From contig OZ024854.1 of NCBI GenBank assembly GCA_964017155.1, positions 52,579,096-52,643,095 of the forward strand: a stretch of 64,000 nucleotides of DNA, in the 5' to 3' direction. Positions 24,401 through 46,689 of this stretch are shown here, in pieces; the first letter of the stretch is position 1; the number at the start of each line of letters is the position of its first letter. The notes under the pieces are model-generated. The model was not told the origin of the DNA. It saw only the letters and a list, made by a program, of their open reading frames with translations, and did no database searches. Both the position numbers and the translations under genes were made by a program. This DNA comes from Oasisia sp. SBJ-2009 (taxonomy: Eukaryota; Annelida; Polychaeta; Sabellida; Siboglinidae).

Positions 24401-27085
24401 CCTGATGTTCTAACCACTATGCCACTGAGTGAGAGCCTGGTGTTCTACCCACTATGCCACTGAGTGAGAGTCTAATGTTCTAACCACTATGCCACCAAGT
24501 GAGAGCCTGATGTTCTAACCACTATGCCACCAAGTGAGAGCCTGATGTTCTAACCACTATGCCACTGACTGAGAGCCTAATGTTCTAACCACTATGCCAC
24601 TGAGTGAGAGCCTAATGTTCTAACCACTATGCCACTGAGTGAGAGCCTGATGTTCTAACCACTATGCCACTGAGTGAGAGCCTGATGTTCTAACCACTAT
24701 GCCACTGACTGAGAGCCTAATGTTCTAACCACTATGCCACTGAGTGAGAGCCTGATGTTCTACCCAGTATGCCACTGAGTGAGAGCCTGATGTTCTTACC
24801 ACTATGCCACTGAGTGAGAGCCTGATGTTCTAACCACTATGCCACCAAGTGAGAGCCTAATGTTCTAACCACTATGCCACTGAGTGAAAGCCTAATGTTC
24901 TACCCACTATGCCACCGAGTGAGCCTGATGTCACTGAGTGAGAGTTTAATGTTCTAACCACTATGCCACTGAGTGAGAGCTTAATGTTCTACCCACTATG
25001 CCACTGAGTGAGAGCTTGATGTTCTACCCACTATGTCACTGAGTGAGAGCCTAATGTTCTAACCACTATGCCACTGAGTGAGAACCTGATGTTCTAACCA
25101 CTATGCCACTGACTGAGAGCCTAATGTTCTAACCACTATGCCACCAAATGAGAGCCTAATGTTCTAACCACTATGCCACTGAGTGAGAGCCTGATGTTCT
25201 AACCACTATGCCACTGAGTGAGAGCCTGGTGTTCTACCCACTATGCCACTGACTGAGAGCCTAATGTTCTAACCACTATGCCACTCACTGGGAGCCCGAT
25301 GTTCTAACCACTGTGCCACTGACTGAGAGCCTAATGTTCTAACCACTATGCCACTGAGTGAAAGCCTGATGTTCTGACCACTATGCCACTGAGTGAGAAC
25401 CTGATGTTCTGACCACTATGCCACTGAGTGAGAGCCTAATGTTCTAACCAGTATGCCACTGAGTGAGAGCCTGATGTTCTAACCACAATGCCACTGAGTG
25501 AGAGCCTGATGTTCTAACCACTATGCCACCAAGTGAGAGCCTAATGTTCTGACCACTATGCCACTGAGTGAGAACCTAATGTTCCAACCACTATGCCACT
25601 GACTGAGAGCCTAATGTTCTAACCACTATGCCACCAAGTGAGAGCCTGATGTTCTACCTACTATGCCACTGAGTGAGAGCCTAATGTTCTAACCACTATG
25701 CCACTGAGTGAGAGCCTGGTTTTCTAACCACTATGCTACCAAGTGAGAGCCTAATGTTCTAACCACTATGCCACTGAGCGAGAGCCTAATGTTCTAACCA
25801 CTATGCCACTGAGTGAGAGCCTAATGTTCTAACCACTATGCCACTGAGTGAGAGCCTGATGTTCTAACCACTATGCCACTGAGTGAGAGCCTGATGTTCT
25901 AACCACTATGCCACTGAGTGAGAGTATAATGTTCTAACCACTATGCCACTGAGTGAGACCCTGATGTTCTAACCACTATGCCACTGAGTGAGAGCCTAAT
26001 GTTCTAACCACTATGCCACTGAGTGAAAGCCTGATGTTCTAACCACTATGCCACCAAGTGAGAGCCTAATGTTCTAACCACTATGCCACTGAGTGAGAGC
26101 CTGATGTTCTAACCACTATGCCACTGAGTGAAAGCCTGATGTTCTAACCACTATGCCACCAAGTGAGAGCCTAATGTTCTAACCACTATGCCACTGAGTG
26201 AAAGCCTGATGTTCTAACCACTATGCCACTGAGTGAGAGCCTGATGTTCTAACCACTATGCCACTGAGTGAAAGCCTGATGTTCTAACCACTATGCCACT
26301 GAGTGAGAGCCTGATGTTCTAACCACTATGCCACTGAGTGAAAGCCTGATGTTCTAACCACTATGCTACCAAGTGAGAGCCTAATGTTCTAACCACTATG
26401 CTACCAAGTGAGAGCCTAATGTTCTAACCACTATGCCACTGAGTGAAAGCCTAATGTTCTAACCACTATGCCACTGAGTGAAAGCCTAATATTCTAACCA
26501 CTATGCCACTGAGTGAGATCCTAATGTTCTGACCACTATGCCACTGAGTGAGAGCCTGATGTTCTAACCACTATGCCACTGAGTGAGAGCCTGATGTTCT
26601 AACCACTATGCCACTGAGTGAGAGCCTGATGTTCTAACCACTATGCCACCAAGTGAGAGCCTAATGTTCTGACCACTATGCCACTGAGTGAGAGCCTGAT
26701 GTTCTAACCACTATGCCACCAAGTGAGAGCCTGATGTCTAACCACTATGCCACCAAGTGAGAGCCTAATGTTCTACCCACTATGCCACCGAGTGAGAGCC
26801 TAATGTTCTAACCACTATGCCACTGAGTGAGAGCCTAATGTTCTAACCACTATGCCACTGAGTGAGAGCCTGATGTTCTAACCACTATGCCACTGAGTGA
26901 GAGCCTAATGTTCTAACCACTCTGCCACTGAGTGAGAGCCTGATGTTCTAACCACTATGCCACTGAGTGAGAACCTCATGTTCTAACCACTATGCCACTG
27001 AGTGAGAGCCTGATGTTCTAACCACTATGCCACTGAGTGAGAGCCTGATGTTCTAACATGTTTGCCACCAAGTGAGAGTCTGATG
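15430..27085. repeat. Giant 35-bp minisatellite, ~330 copies, with a Pol III A-box motif per unit
   Basis: Plus-strand unit GTGAGAGCCTAATGTTCTAA + CCACTATGCCACTGA (35 bp). On the - strand every intact unit contains TGGCATAGTGG, a perfect match to the tRNA A-box consensus TRGYNNARNNGG. Higher-order repeats: a 1680-bp period (48 units) links 15637 with 17317. A 1839-bp period links three copies of a distinctive shortened unit (GTGAGCCTGATGTCACTGAG) at 21241, 23080 and 24919. From ~25.9 kb the units become more homogeneous. There are no unique spacers, so it is not CRISPR-like. Confidence 0.97.
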
Positions 27086-28034
27086 TACTAATCACTATAT
27101 GAACTGACAGCCCCTGACAGTGTAGAGTGGACTCAGATGGCTCCAGGTGATGTTAATTGTTAATTGATGCAAATTCGTATCAGCTGAATCAGAGACATCT
27201 GGGCCGGTCTGCCCCGTGAACTCACACACGAGACTCAACAAAAGGTGCATAAGGTCAGCAGTCACGCATGACTGCCCACTGCCACAGATTGCAGACTCAT
27301 TCTTACTCTGCCCCTGGCATTACTCCGGCAGCCACAACTGCAGAAATGCACCTATGCAAAGCCACAGATTTCTGCAGTATCCATGCCATGGTACATAATT
27401 GGTTTGAGCGGGCGTTTGGCAAAGGCCAGAATGCTTGATAAATAATCGATTCACAATCGTAAACACTTCTGGCACGTTTTTGCAGCGGGCTGATAAAAGT
27501 GGGCCTTCATTACTGTAAAACAATTCAGCAAAAACAGGTTTTTTTCTGGAAGTGACAAAACAAACCACAATGCACTATTTATATTTCTACCCAGTAAATA
27601 ATATAAGAAAACACTATACAAATCAGTATTGCAAATATGGTTTACAAAGAAGGTATAGACATTATAAATACAAAGTTGAATCGGAGACCGGCAATACCAA
27701 ACTGTAGGATATGTATTTCCTACACCAGTGGTCAACACTCAGTTGTCACTGGTCAAACTGTGGACTGACAATGACACTGTGCAGAAGGCAGCCCAGACAT
27801 GACAACTGTTGTAAGAGTCGGTGCAGTCACTTCTATGACAGGACAGTTTCGACATGATGCACGTGCCTTTAGGCCATCTTCAAAGAAACTGTATGACAAA
27901 ACAGTGACAATGACAGTCGTACTAATATGTGTCCTCTATCCTGGAGAGGTCCAGCTTCTTCTTCTTCGCCTTTTCCCACTAGGTGGGGTCAGCAGCCCGA
28001 ATTCTTGATTTCCAGAAAGAATTCGGGCTGCTGG
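27086..28034. other. Unique spacer with a 17-bp hairpin, no gene recognised
   Basis: Several short open frames (e.g. 27216-27398 and 27451-27738 on -) resemble nothing known. A hairpin with a 17-bp perfect stem (27990-28006 with 28017-28033, 10-nt loop) lies at the right end, beside the LINE fragment. Confidence 0.5.
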
Positions 28035-28940
28035 AGAGGTCGAGCGACCCACAACAATGTCATCAATGTCACATACAGAGAAATGGCAAAAGCGAAATCG
28101 GATTATTATGAACATAAACAACCCTGCTATGCCACAACAGCTGTGGAATTGCATAAATCAAGTCTTACACAAGCAGTCTGTTCCTTCTCTACCCACTCAT
28201 GCATCAATCAAGTCATTGTGTGACTCTTTTTTAGTCATTGTAAAAACAAAATTACCCTTCGTTGCCGATCTAATGACTTATCCAATGTGTCGCAGTCTGT
28301 GTACAAACAATTTCACTCCACAAAAACTGCTCTTATAAAAAGGTACATAATGTCATTAGCCTTAATATTGATAATGGCAAACGTTACTGCACTGATCCTG
28401 CGTGATCTATCCGTTTATCAAGTTGGTACAGTACATCTGGTACAGCACTGCGCTGGTTGTCTTCATACCTCACTGGTGGACGGCAAGCCCTTAAGATAGG
28501 AAACTGTTTCTCAGATATGCTGCCTGCCTCATGTGGTGTCCCCCAGGGTTCTGTTTTGGGAGCCATTGCTTTTCGCTCTTGTACAACGCCACTACCCGGA
28601 AAGCTATTTATCCAAAGTCACAACTTGGATCATCACCTTTACGCAGACGACACACAAATCTACATTTCTTTGGCCACACCCGATACTTGTCGCTCCCTAA
28701 ACCAGCTGAGGGATTGTCTCCAAGATGTCTCCCTTTGGGTGAAAAACAGTAAATTAAAGCTTAATGCAGATAAGACCGAATTTCTCATAATTTATACCAC
28801 AACATAGCATAGAAAATTTGTATTTAGAGTCAGAGTATCACACCAGCCGCCTCAGTGTTAAATCTCGGAGTAACGCTTGATGAAAACTTCAATTTCAAAC
28901 AACATGTATCGAACACATGTCTCTGCTGGTTTTACCATAT
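28035..28940 (+). mobile_element. CR1/L2-like LINE relic, 5' portion (RT core, broken)
   Basis: Degenerate non-LTR retrotransposon. In shifting frames it shows the EN-RT linker (LWNCINQVLHKQS, 28124-28180) and reverse-transcriptase palm and finger motifs: SSYLTGGRQ, CGVPQGSVLG (28530-28560), HLYADDTQIY (catalytic YADD, ~28636-28665), then W-KNSKLKLNADKTEF. The block that should hold RT motif A (the first catalytic Asp) is deleted between about 28400 and 28425, and there are several frameshifts, so it is dead. It stops abruptly at ~28940 in 'CWFYHI' and resumes at 31485: it was split by the LINE at 28941-31484. Confidence 0.85.
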
Positions 28941-31484
28941 TTCAATTCAATATCTTTATTTCAGACTGTCAGTGTCATACAGATGTCCACATAAACATTT
29001 AAAAAAATACAAGTGACTAGAAAACTATAAAAAGTATTGCACATGGTAAATAGAAGAAAAAAACATTGCACAATGGTACATTCAGTCAAAACTCAACAAA
29101 AGCTATTATGTATATACAACATTTTGATCCAATGTCGTCTTATCCTGGATTGCCATTTTATATCACTGTTGATAATTGCAATTACCAACTTATTATAAGA
29201 GCATCAAGTCTCCGCATGAATTTATATACAAGGTTTCTAATTACAGCTTTACTATCTGGTACATGGTATTCTACAAACATAGTGGAGGCACTGCAATATT
29301 TAGGCTGATTTAGCAATAAGCGAAACACATTATTGTAAGCCACATGAAGTTTATGTATACTTGCTACTGTGTAATTCCACCACAACTGAGCAGTATACAT
29401 GGAAGAGCAGAAAGTTCTAAGCAAAGTCAGCTTCACTTCAGTGGAACACATGTAAAATTTTCGCAATAGCATATAACCCATAGCATATAGTTGTCAGCAT
29501 TGGCGTAAAATATCTTTGTCATCACGAAATGTATTAGAAATAAAGTGACCCAAATATTTCACATTATCCACTTCCTGGATTGTTTCACCATTAATCTTAA
29601 ATGATGGAACATCAAAATTTTTCATAAATTTACTTTTAAATATTAACACAGCACTTTTCTTGGAATTGTACTTGATATCATGATTTAGCCCATAGAGTCC
29701 ACATACCTGCATCAGTTCAGACAGTCCTGATACAGATGGAGACAGAATTACCAAGTCATCAGCATACATAAGATGGTTGATAGTTGTACTACCTATTACA
29801 CACCCTGTGTTACATTTGTTTAAAGCTATGTTTAAATCATCCATATATATATTAAAAAGGTACGGCGAGAGTATACCACCTTGCCTGACACCATTTGTAA
29901 CACCAAAATGTTCCGACAATTTACCTGACCATCTTATACACATAGTCTGATTTGTATACCAATATGTAAGTAGTCTAACAATATATCCAGGTACTCCCCT
30001 GTCAATCAACTTTTAAAATAAGATAGAATGTTTCACTCTATCAAAGGCTTTAGAAGCATCTAAAAAACATGTAAACATAGACCCATTTAGACTCCTGTGC
30101 CTGTCAATAACTTCCTTTAAGACATAAATACACAAGTCTGTCCCGTGTTTTTTCTTAAATCCAAACTGATTGGACATTGTTGACAGCGTAACTGACATTC
30201 TGTCTAACAATATGTTTTCAACAATTTTTGACACAATACTAGCTAATGCAATAGGTCTGTAATTGTCTTTGCTGTTAATCTTGCCACATTTATCTTTGAT
30301 AATAGGAACCAGCACAACAGATAACAAAGAACTAGGTAAAAATCCATGTACAAAAAAACCAGTTATTCACATAGCAAGTAAAGGCACAATGCGCTTATCA
30401 CAATGTTTAAGGTGTTTAGCATATATACCATCCATACCATCAGTCTTATTTATATCTAGGCATTTAATAGCATTTTCAACTTCGCTAACTTCCACAACTA
30501 TATCATTTGTATATTTGGCATCACATTTGATTTGTTGAATATCTATATCCCTAATACAATTAAAAAGCTGTTTGAAATGAGACCGCCATAATTCAGTTAT
30601 TTCATCAATACCAGTAACATCCTCAATACTATTAGGTAAAGGTATATTGCAGTTGTTTACCTGGCGTATTTCTTTCCAAAAGTCATCTGGCCTACTTTGC
30701 GACAGTTTTTTTGCCAATGAATCTTTTCTAAGTTGGCATTCATGATTTTTCAGAAAAAGTATAGCATATTTAAACCTTGCCCTAGATGTCTTCATTAGAT
30801 CAAATACAGGACCATGTTTTGGTCTACCAGCGTCAATCCACATAATGAAACATTCTCTGGCAGCAGTATGGAGATCTCTGGCATGGTCATTCCAGCCAGG
30901 TCTACACTTGTATGGTTTTGTCCTACCCTGCCGACTCACCAGTTCATCATTTGCATTTTTCATAGATTCAATGATATTATCATAAAATAAATTTATCGCA
31001 GATATATGTGCATCATCTGTACAGTTTACATTATTACATATAATAGCATCATGTGGAATATTAAAATTTTTCAGGTTACACTTTGTTGCCTCAGCATAAC
31101 TATTAATATATTCATCACTAACTCTATCCCAGCTGATTTTTTGACACTCGTGGGTTGATAAACCCTCAACCTGAGGCACTAGCTCCAGGGAAACATCGAT
31201 ACATATCGGAATGTGATCCGACGTACAAACACTATATATAACATCTATACTTTGAATAACATTGTGACCATCACTGGTAGACACACAGTGGTCCAACCAT
31301 GAGGTGGAATCCCACCTTTCACTCAAATAAGTAAAAGTATTTGCTGGCAGTAACAGCTCACTAGACAGCAACCAGGAATTTTCCTCACAAAACTGTTTAA
31401 AGTGTCTACAAAAAACCGATTCACTGTCACTTATATCTGAGTTCCAATCCCCCAGTACAGAAATACATGTGGTGTCTAACTCCT
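28941..31484 (-). mobile_element. Younger LINE inserted in the CR1/L2-like relic, 5'-truncated
   Basis: A non-LTR retrotransposon copy on the - strand. The single frame starts inside the AP-endonuclease domain (LGDWN at ~31441-31456, then TSDHIP), passes the linker (TDGMDGIYAKHLK), and runs through RT motifs: NYRPIAL, FLDASKAFDRV (motif A), NGVRQGGILSP and LMYADDLVIL (motif C) to a thumb region ending at ~29182. The frame is kept for more than 2.2 kb and is broken by only three stop codons: TGA 30369-30367, TAA 30015-30013 and TGA 29496-29494. The 3' end carries AATAAA and a TTGAA-type tail at 28941-28965. CATAT flanks both ends (28936-28940 and 31485-31489), a probable target-site duplication. 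The LINE clade is not assigned. Confidence 0.9.
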
Positions 31485-32120
31485 CATATCCGTGATACCG
31501 CTGGTATATCTCTTTCCATTGCCAAAACCACTGCGACAGCCCTTGTAAGCAGCAAATTTGACTACCTGGTTAAGTGCAATTCCCTCCTTTACAATACTGC
31601 AAAAAAGAATGTAGCAAAACTTCAATGTGTTCATGTTCAAAATGTTGGCAAGGCTAATCAAGCATTCCTCGTTTTTCTCTCAGTGCCGCTTCTGAAATCA
31701 TTGCATAGGCTCCTATCACATTACAAGATTTGTGCAATAGCCTGTCAAGCTCTCTCATCGACACAACCAGCATACATCTGAAATCGATGCTTGCTCCAGC
31801 AAGACATTCTACAGCTATGATCAATCAGTAGTAACAATTTTTACATTCCACGGGTGTAGATGAAAGCTGGAACCCGAGCTTTCTGTTGCCACACCAATTC
31901 TGTGGAATTCACTTCCTGTCTGTGTTAAATTAGAAGGAAATATAGTTTTAAAACTTATCTGTTTAAAGCTGACTATCCTCCTTAAATTCCTAGCACCTTC
32001 ATCCATCTGTCGAAGACTTGTTATTACTATTGTTATAAGATTATTAGATTGCTTAATCCCTTGGTTTTGTCTCACCACTGAGCCCAGTCTTCAAGGATAT
32101 AAGAAGTCATCATTATTATT
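31485..32120 (+). mobile_element. CR1/L2-like LINE relic, 3' portion
   Basis: Continuation of the relic left of the insertion: SIAKTTATALVSSKFDY, SLLYNTAKKNVAKLQ, VPLLKSLHRLL and CQALSSTQPAY are the typical C-terminal region of CR1-type RTs. A frameshifted FKTYLFKADYPP tail follows near 31950-31980, and the 3' end has ATT repeats at ~32110. Joining 28940 to 31490 keeps the reading frame (FYHI-RDT), which shows the two halves were one element. Confidence 0.85.
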
Positions 32121-32205
32121 CTGTGAAGTGCACTGGTTGAATTAGTGCACCATATGACATGCTGGGAAATATTGTGTTTTATGTATATATACATATGCAT
32201 ATACA

Positions 32206-32206
32206 G

Positions 32207-32261
<55 letters not shown>

Positions 32262-32289
32262 GCAGTCACACACACACACACCACCACCA

Positions 32290-32342
<53 letters not shown>
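32206..32342. repeat. (TA)n and (CA)n microsatellites
   Basis: A TA run at 32211-32256, then (CA)n interrupted by CCACCACCA, ending at 32342. Tyr/Ile and Thr/His frames are artefacts. Confidence 0.98.
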
Positions 32343-32344
<2 letters not shown>

Positions 32345-34230
32345 TGCTGAAATTCACTGTTCTCTTCATATCTCTCAATTACAGTTAGCCTAATATTACA
32401 ATAAATGTTGAAAATCTAAGGACAAAAATATAAATGTACCACTTTCCATAATAAATAATATAACCTATAATGAACTGGACATACAAAAGCACTATTAAAA
32501 GATAACCACCTCACTGGCAGACAAGAGTCAATAATGAGATAATTGCTCCCTTGTGGATTTGTAATGAGATCAATTCACTATGCTTGATCTACAAAGCAGA
32601 TAATTGCTCTACCCACAAATAATAGATCTACGAAGAGATTTGCTGTCAAGGTCAAAGGTACAGTAATAGTGTCACTAAGTCCAAACATTAGTGAAATCAT
32701 GACACATCAGAACAAAGTACTATTTAATCTGGCAAAAATACATTGTATAACCATACAACAATTCTGAGTGGTGACTACACATTTGGCAATATCTCAACAT
32801 TTAAATAATAAAAATATGACTTCTGAGTGTTTTGAAAGGTTTTATCTTGACAACACTTCATTCCCAAGATGATTAATTAATTTGCATAAATTCAAAATGG
32901 TTGCCAAATGAGTAAGTACCCAGTAATCACTGAAGCCTGTTTCACAAGTCGCCACAGTGACAGGCCAACCCGATCACAGACCTAACTGTAACTGAATCCT
33001 TCAAGTTGACGGTACTGTGTTCTGGCCTCGACTCACGCAGTCAATGCCAACTGCTACACAAAGAGTAGTACTTAGTACAGCATCAAGATGTGATAACGCC
33101 ATTAAAAAGGACCCTGGATGAATATTTGATAATGCCACAAATGTTATAATTGAGCACATGGCTGCCATCTGCCTGTGACAGCCAGCACAGCACGGCTGCC
33201 GTCACAAACACTCCCCCAGACACAGCCACTGGCTGCTTCCCATAACAGATGGTAGGTTGTTTGACAACAAAGACCAGAAAACCTTGGACTGAGGCATACA
33301 ATTATGACACATCATTTAATACATGTCAGACCAAGGTTTCCTGGTCTCTGTGGTCAATATCAGATGTGATATCAGATGTGATATCAGGTGTGATATTGCT
33401 ATTTGTGCCTCTATAAATATGGCAACAACGGTCGCATGCAGAATGAGATGCTAATGAGGATTTATAACCTGTCTGATAAGTGATAAGACCACGGGCCCAG
33501 AACACTAACACTGAACATTCATGAGCTCATCAGCCCAATTTCACTCCATAAAATTGAGACAGCTTCTTGCAATGGCAGTTTGTGAATAATATCCTTTTTT
33601 CCATTTTTACCTAAATGTCTGGGTGTGTATTATACACGGAGCTAGTGCCAAATAAAATGTGTACTGACTGGATATGATACAGAAATAACGACGCACCTTA
33701 AAGATGATATACCGGGTATATCAAAGGTTCCAGAATATTACATGTACTATTGAACAGTTGTATTAGGGGGGTGCATTACATAACACAATAATTTTATTGA
33801 CTAAATCTTTATCAATTCTTACTAAAACTAATGCTAAGCAAATGACCCATGTACAGTTGACCATTCTGTAGGGGGAGTCTGGACCAACACATGGCAAAGA
33901 CGGCAGGGCAATGTTTGCTCATGGGAAATGTAAAACATTGAACACGGGTGTAACATAAACTTTACTACTGACAAAACATTCAACCACTGCTACATGTATG
34001 TGATTCTATAACAGTTTCATAAATGAAGAGGTACTTTGTGCACTATGCATCAACCAAATTGTTCAGTCTGTACAAGGCATAATCCACAAGAGGAGGATAG
34101 GAGGTCAACACTGTGTCGGTATCAAACCAACAGTCAATCAAATAACACATACACTAAGCTATTTTTGTAACCTAAAATAATACAATACATATCTGTTTCT
34201 CAGCATGCTCCAAGATTGTACTTATATTCC
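32343..34230. other. MLH1 intron 8 sequence, no exon recognised
   Basis: I looked for MLH1 exons 9-19 on the - strand and found none. A 14-bp triplet repeat (ATCAGATGTGATAT-like) lies at 33357-33400. An imperfect inverted repeat of ~26 bp arms lies at 33264-33289 and 33331-33356. Otherwise this is AT-rich unique DNA. Confidence 0.55.
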
Positions 34231-35328
34231 CAAGTTTACCACAGAGTCCCCATGAAATTTACCTCGCCACAGAGTCCCCATGAAGTTTACCTTGCCACAG
34301 AGTCCCCATGAAATTTACCTCACCACAGAGTCCCCATGAAGTTTACTTTGCCACAGAGTCCCCATGAAGTTTACCTTGCCACATAGTCCCCATGAAGCTT
34401 ACCTTGCCACAGAGTCCCCATGAAGCTTACCTTGCCAGAGTCCCCATGAAGTTTACCTTGCCACATAGTCCCCATGAAGCTTACCTTGCCACAGAGTCCC
34501 CATGAAGTTTACCTTGCCACAGAGTCCCCATGAAGTTTACCTTGCCACAGAGTCCCCATGATGTTTACCTCGCCACAGAGTCCTCATGAAGTTTACTTTG
34601 CCACAGAGTCCCCATGAAGTTTACTTTGCCACATAGTCCCCATGAAGTTTACCTTGCCACAGAGTCCCCATGAAGTTTACCTTGCCACAGAGTCCCCATG
34701 AAGTTTACCTTGCCACAGAGTCCCCATGAAGTTTACCTTGCCACAGAGTCCCCATGAAGTTTACCTTGCCACAGAGTCCCCATGAAGTTTACCTTGCCAC
34801 AGAGTCCCCATGAAGTTTACCTTGCCACAGAGTCCCCATGAAGTTTACCTTGCCACAGAGTCCCCATGAAAGTTACCTTGCCACAGAGTCCCCATGAAGT
34901 TTATACCTTGCCACAGAGTCCCCATGAAGTTTACCTTGCCACAGAGTCCCCATGAAAGTTACCTTGCCACAGAGTCCCCAAGAACTTTATACCTTGCCAC
35001 AGAGTCCCCATGAAGTTTACGTTGCCAAAGAGTCCCCATGAAGTTTACCTTGCCCCAGACTCCCCATGAAGTTTACCTTGCCACAGAGTCCCCATGAAGT
35101 TTACCTTGCCCCAGAGTCCCCATGAAGTTTACCTTGCCACAGAGTCCCCATGAAGTTTACGTTGCCAAAGAGTCCCCATGAAGTTTACCTTTCCCCAGAG
35201 TCCCCATGAAGTTTACCTTGCCACAGAGTCCCCACAAAGTTTACCTTGCCACAGAGTCCCCATGAAAGTTACCTTGCCACAGAGTCCCCATGAAAGTTAC
35301 CTTGCCACAGAGTCCCCATGAAGCTTAC

Positions 35329-35347
<19 letters not shown>
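34231..35347 (-). repeat. 28-bp minisatellite copying the MLH1 exon 8 5' splice site, ~40 copies
   Basis: Minus-strand unit: ATGGGGACTCTGTGGCAAG then GTAAACTTC. The first part is the last 19 bases of MLH1 exon 8 and the second is the intron start, so every unit repeats exon end plus donor (CAAG/GTAAAC). The real junction is the rightmost copy (35329/35328). The donor hexamer varies: GTAAAC most often, also GTAAGC and GTAACT. Units drift to the left, and a few have TTTATACC or CCCCAG variants. Confidence 0.97.
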
Positions 35348-45215
<9,868 letters not shown>

Positions 45216-45570
45216 TCACATGTAGATAACTACGCATGTAAATAAATAAGTAAATAAGCAAGCAATTATACATAGGCACGATGACATATAGCGGCCTGAC
45301 TGTCTCACAGCCTGTGGGTAAAAACTGTTTTTAAACCTAGTTGTTCTGCACTGGATATCCTGAAGCATTTTGTCAGAGGGAAGAAGCTCAAAGAGATGGT
45401 TGGTTGGGTGTGTTGCATCCCACAAAATGCTTGTGGATTTTTGGGCACAATGAACATGGTAAGTGGACCTGAGGGTTGGCAACTCACGCTCAACGAATAG
45501 AATAAGGCATATTTATGAGTGTTTGAATGACATGGGAACAAGGGGTATGTTCTATGTGGAACTGTCATAA
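45216..45570. repeat. Probable dispersed-repeat relic
   Basis: A stretch with overlapping open frames on the - strand and a GC content above its surroundings (e.g. 45296-45450). It resembles dispersed retroelement 3' fragments I have seen in aquatic animals, but I cannot name it. Confidence 0.3.
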
Positions 45571-46495
45571 TAATGCTACTGATGTTCCATCATCATTCTG
45601 TCGCACACACGTCATACCCCTGTTCTATCGTCATTCACAAATCTCCTTATTCTATATTGTTTATCGTCATATTCACAGATCTTCTTCTTCCATTAAATGA
45701 CCTCAGTCAACTTGCTGACCATTACTGTCATTGATTTTTCGAGTTGTCCTTCTGTAGAATGAGTGAGTCCACTACAGGTTATACATTTACCCACTATGTG
45801 GGATCTTTTACTTTCCCTGGCATAGACACCAGATAGAAGGGACCACCGGCTTTTAGTGTCTCTTCCAAAAGCACAGGCAAATGTGGGGTGAACGAAATTG
45901 CCTAAGTTTTGAAACGGCGGCATGTGTGATTGAACCACCGTCCCCTCAATTGATATTCTGGTGTTCTACTGCACAACCACCGCTCCCCACTAGTTGAGTT
46001 GCGTTATACTACTATTCATCGATAGACGAAGTATGCATTTCCCATGAAGCACATAGATATTATTTAAAGGATCATGTCAGCTTTGGGGCGCACAGCTTAC
46101 AGTCTACTGTTATAAAATAGGGGTTTGTGTTAGGGTTACTGTCAAGATCAGGGTTAGGTTATGCGTATTGCATAATGCAGCATGCTACAAGAGCCCAGCC
46201 TGCAGGGTAACCAGTCAACCATAGGTAGTAGTAGGAACCATGACTACTAGACCCCTATTTAGACTGGTCAAATGAGCTCCATAGGCATAGCTGACATGAT
46301 CTGATTTAAGTCAGTCCCAACCCGATCAGCAATTACACAGCCCCCAACATCCTACTAAAACGTAACAATGAACATTAACATAGTTTTCTGTTACACAGAT
46401 ATGCCGTTGTCAAAAATGACGTGATGATTTGTGCTTAATTAACTGAAACGACATCTTCGCCAACGCCTCGTTGTTAGTGCAACACTACGAAACTG
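45571..46495. other. Intergenic, nothing recognised
   Basis: Unique DNA; the frame at 45693-45938 (-) resembles no known family. Confidence 0.4.
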
Positions 46496-46684
46496 TTGAA
46501 AAACAATGAGATATCACAAAGAACAGGAAACAGAGGACATTCTCTAAAACTATTCACACAAAGAGCCAAACTAAACTTAAGAAAAAATGTATTTCCAATT
46601 CGAATTACCGAACCATGGAATAGTCTCCCTGATACAGTGGTAACAGCAAAATCTCTAAATTCATTTAAAACAAGACTAGAGTAG
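46496..46684 (+). mobile_element. 3' tail of a LINE reverse transcriptase
   Basis: Encodes RGHSLKLFTQRAKLNLRK...FPIRITEPWNSLPDTVV...SLNSFKTRLE, the conserved C-terminal tail of CR1/Jockey-type ORF2 (RGHxxKL..R...F..R....WNxLP..VV.A.sxxxFKxxLD), ending at a stop. The upstream RT core is missing, as in a strongly 5'-truncated insertion. Confidence 0.85.
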
Positions 46685-46689
46685 ACAAA

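Noticed and set aside
15430..27085. CRISPR-like regular array
   Set aside because: Units are contiguous with no unique spacers; eukaryotic context; the unit is tRNA/SINE-like.
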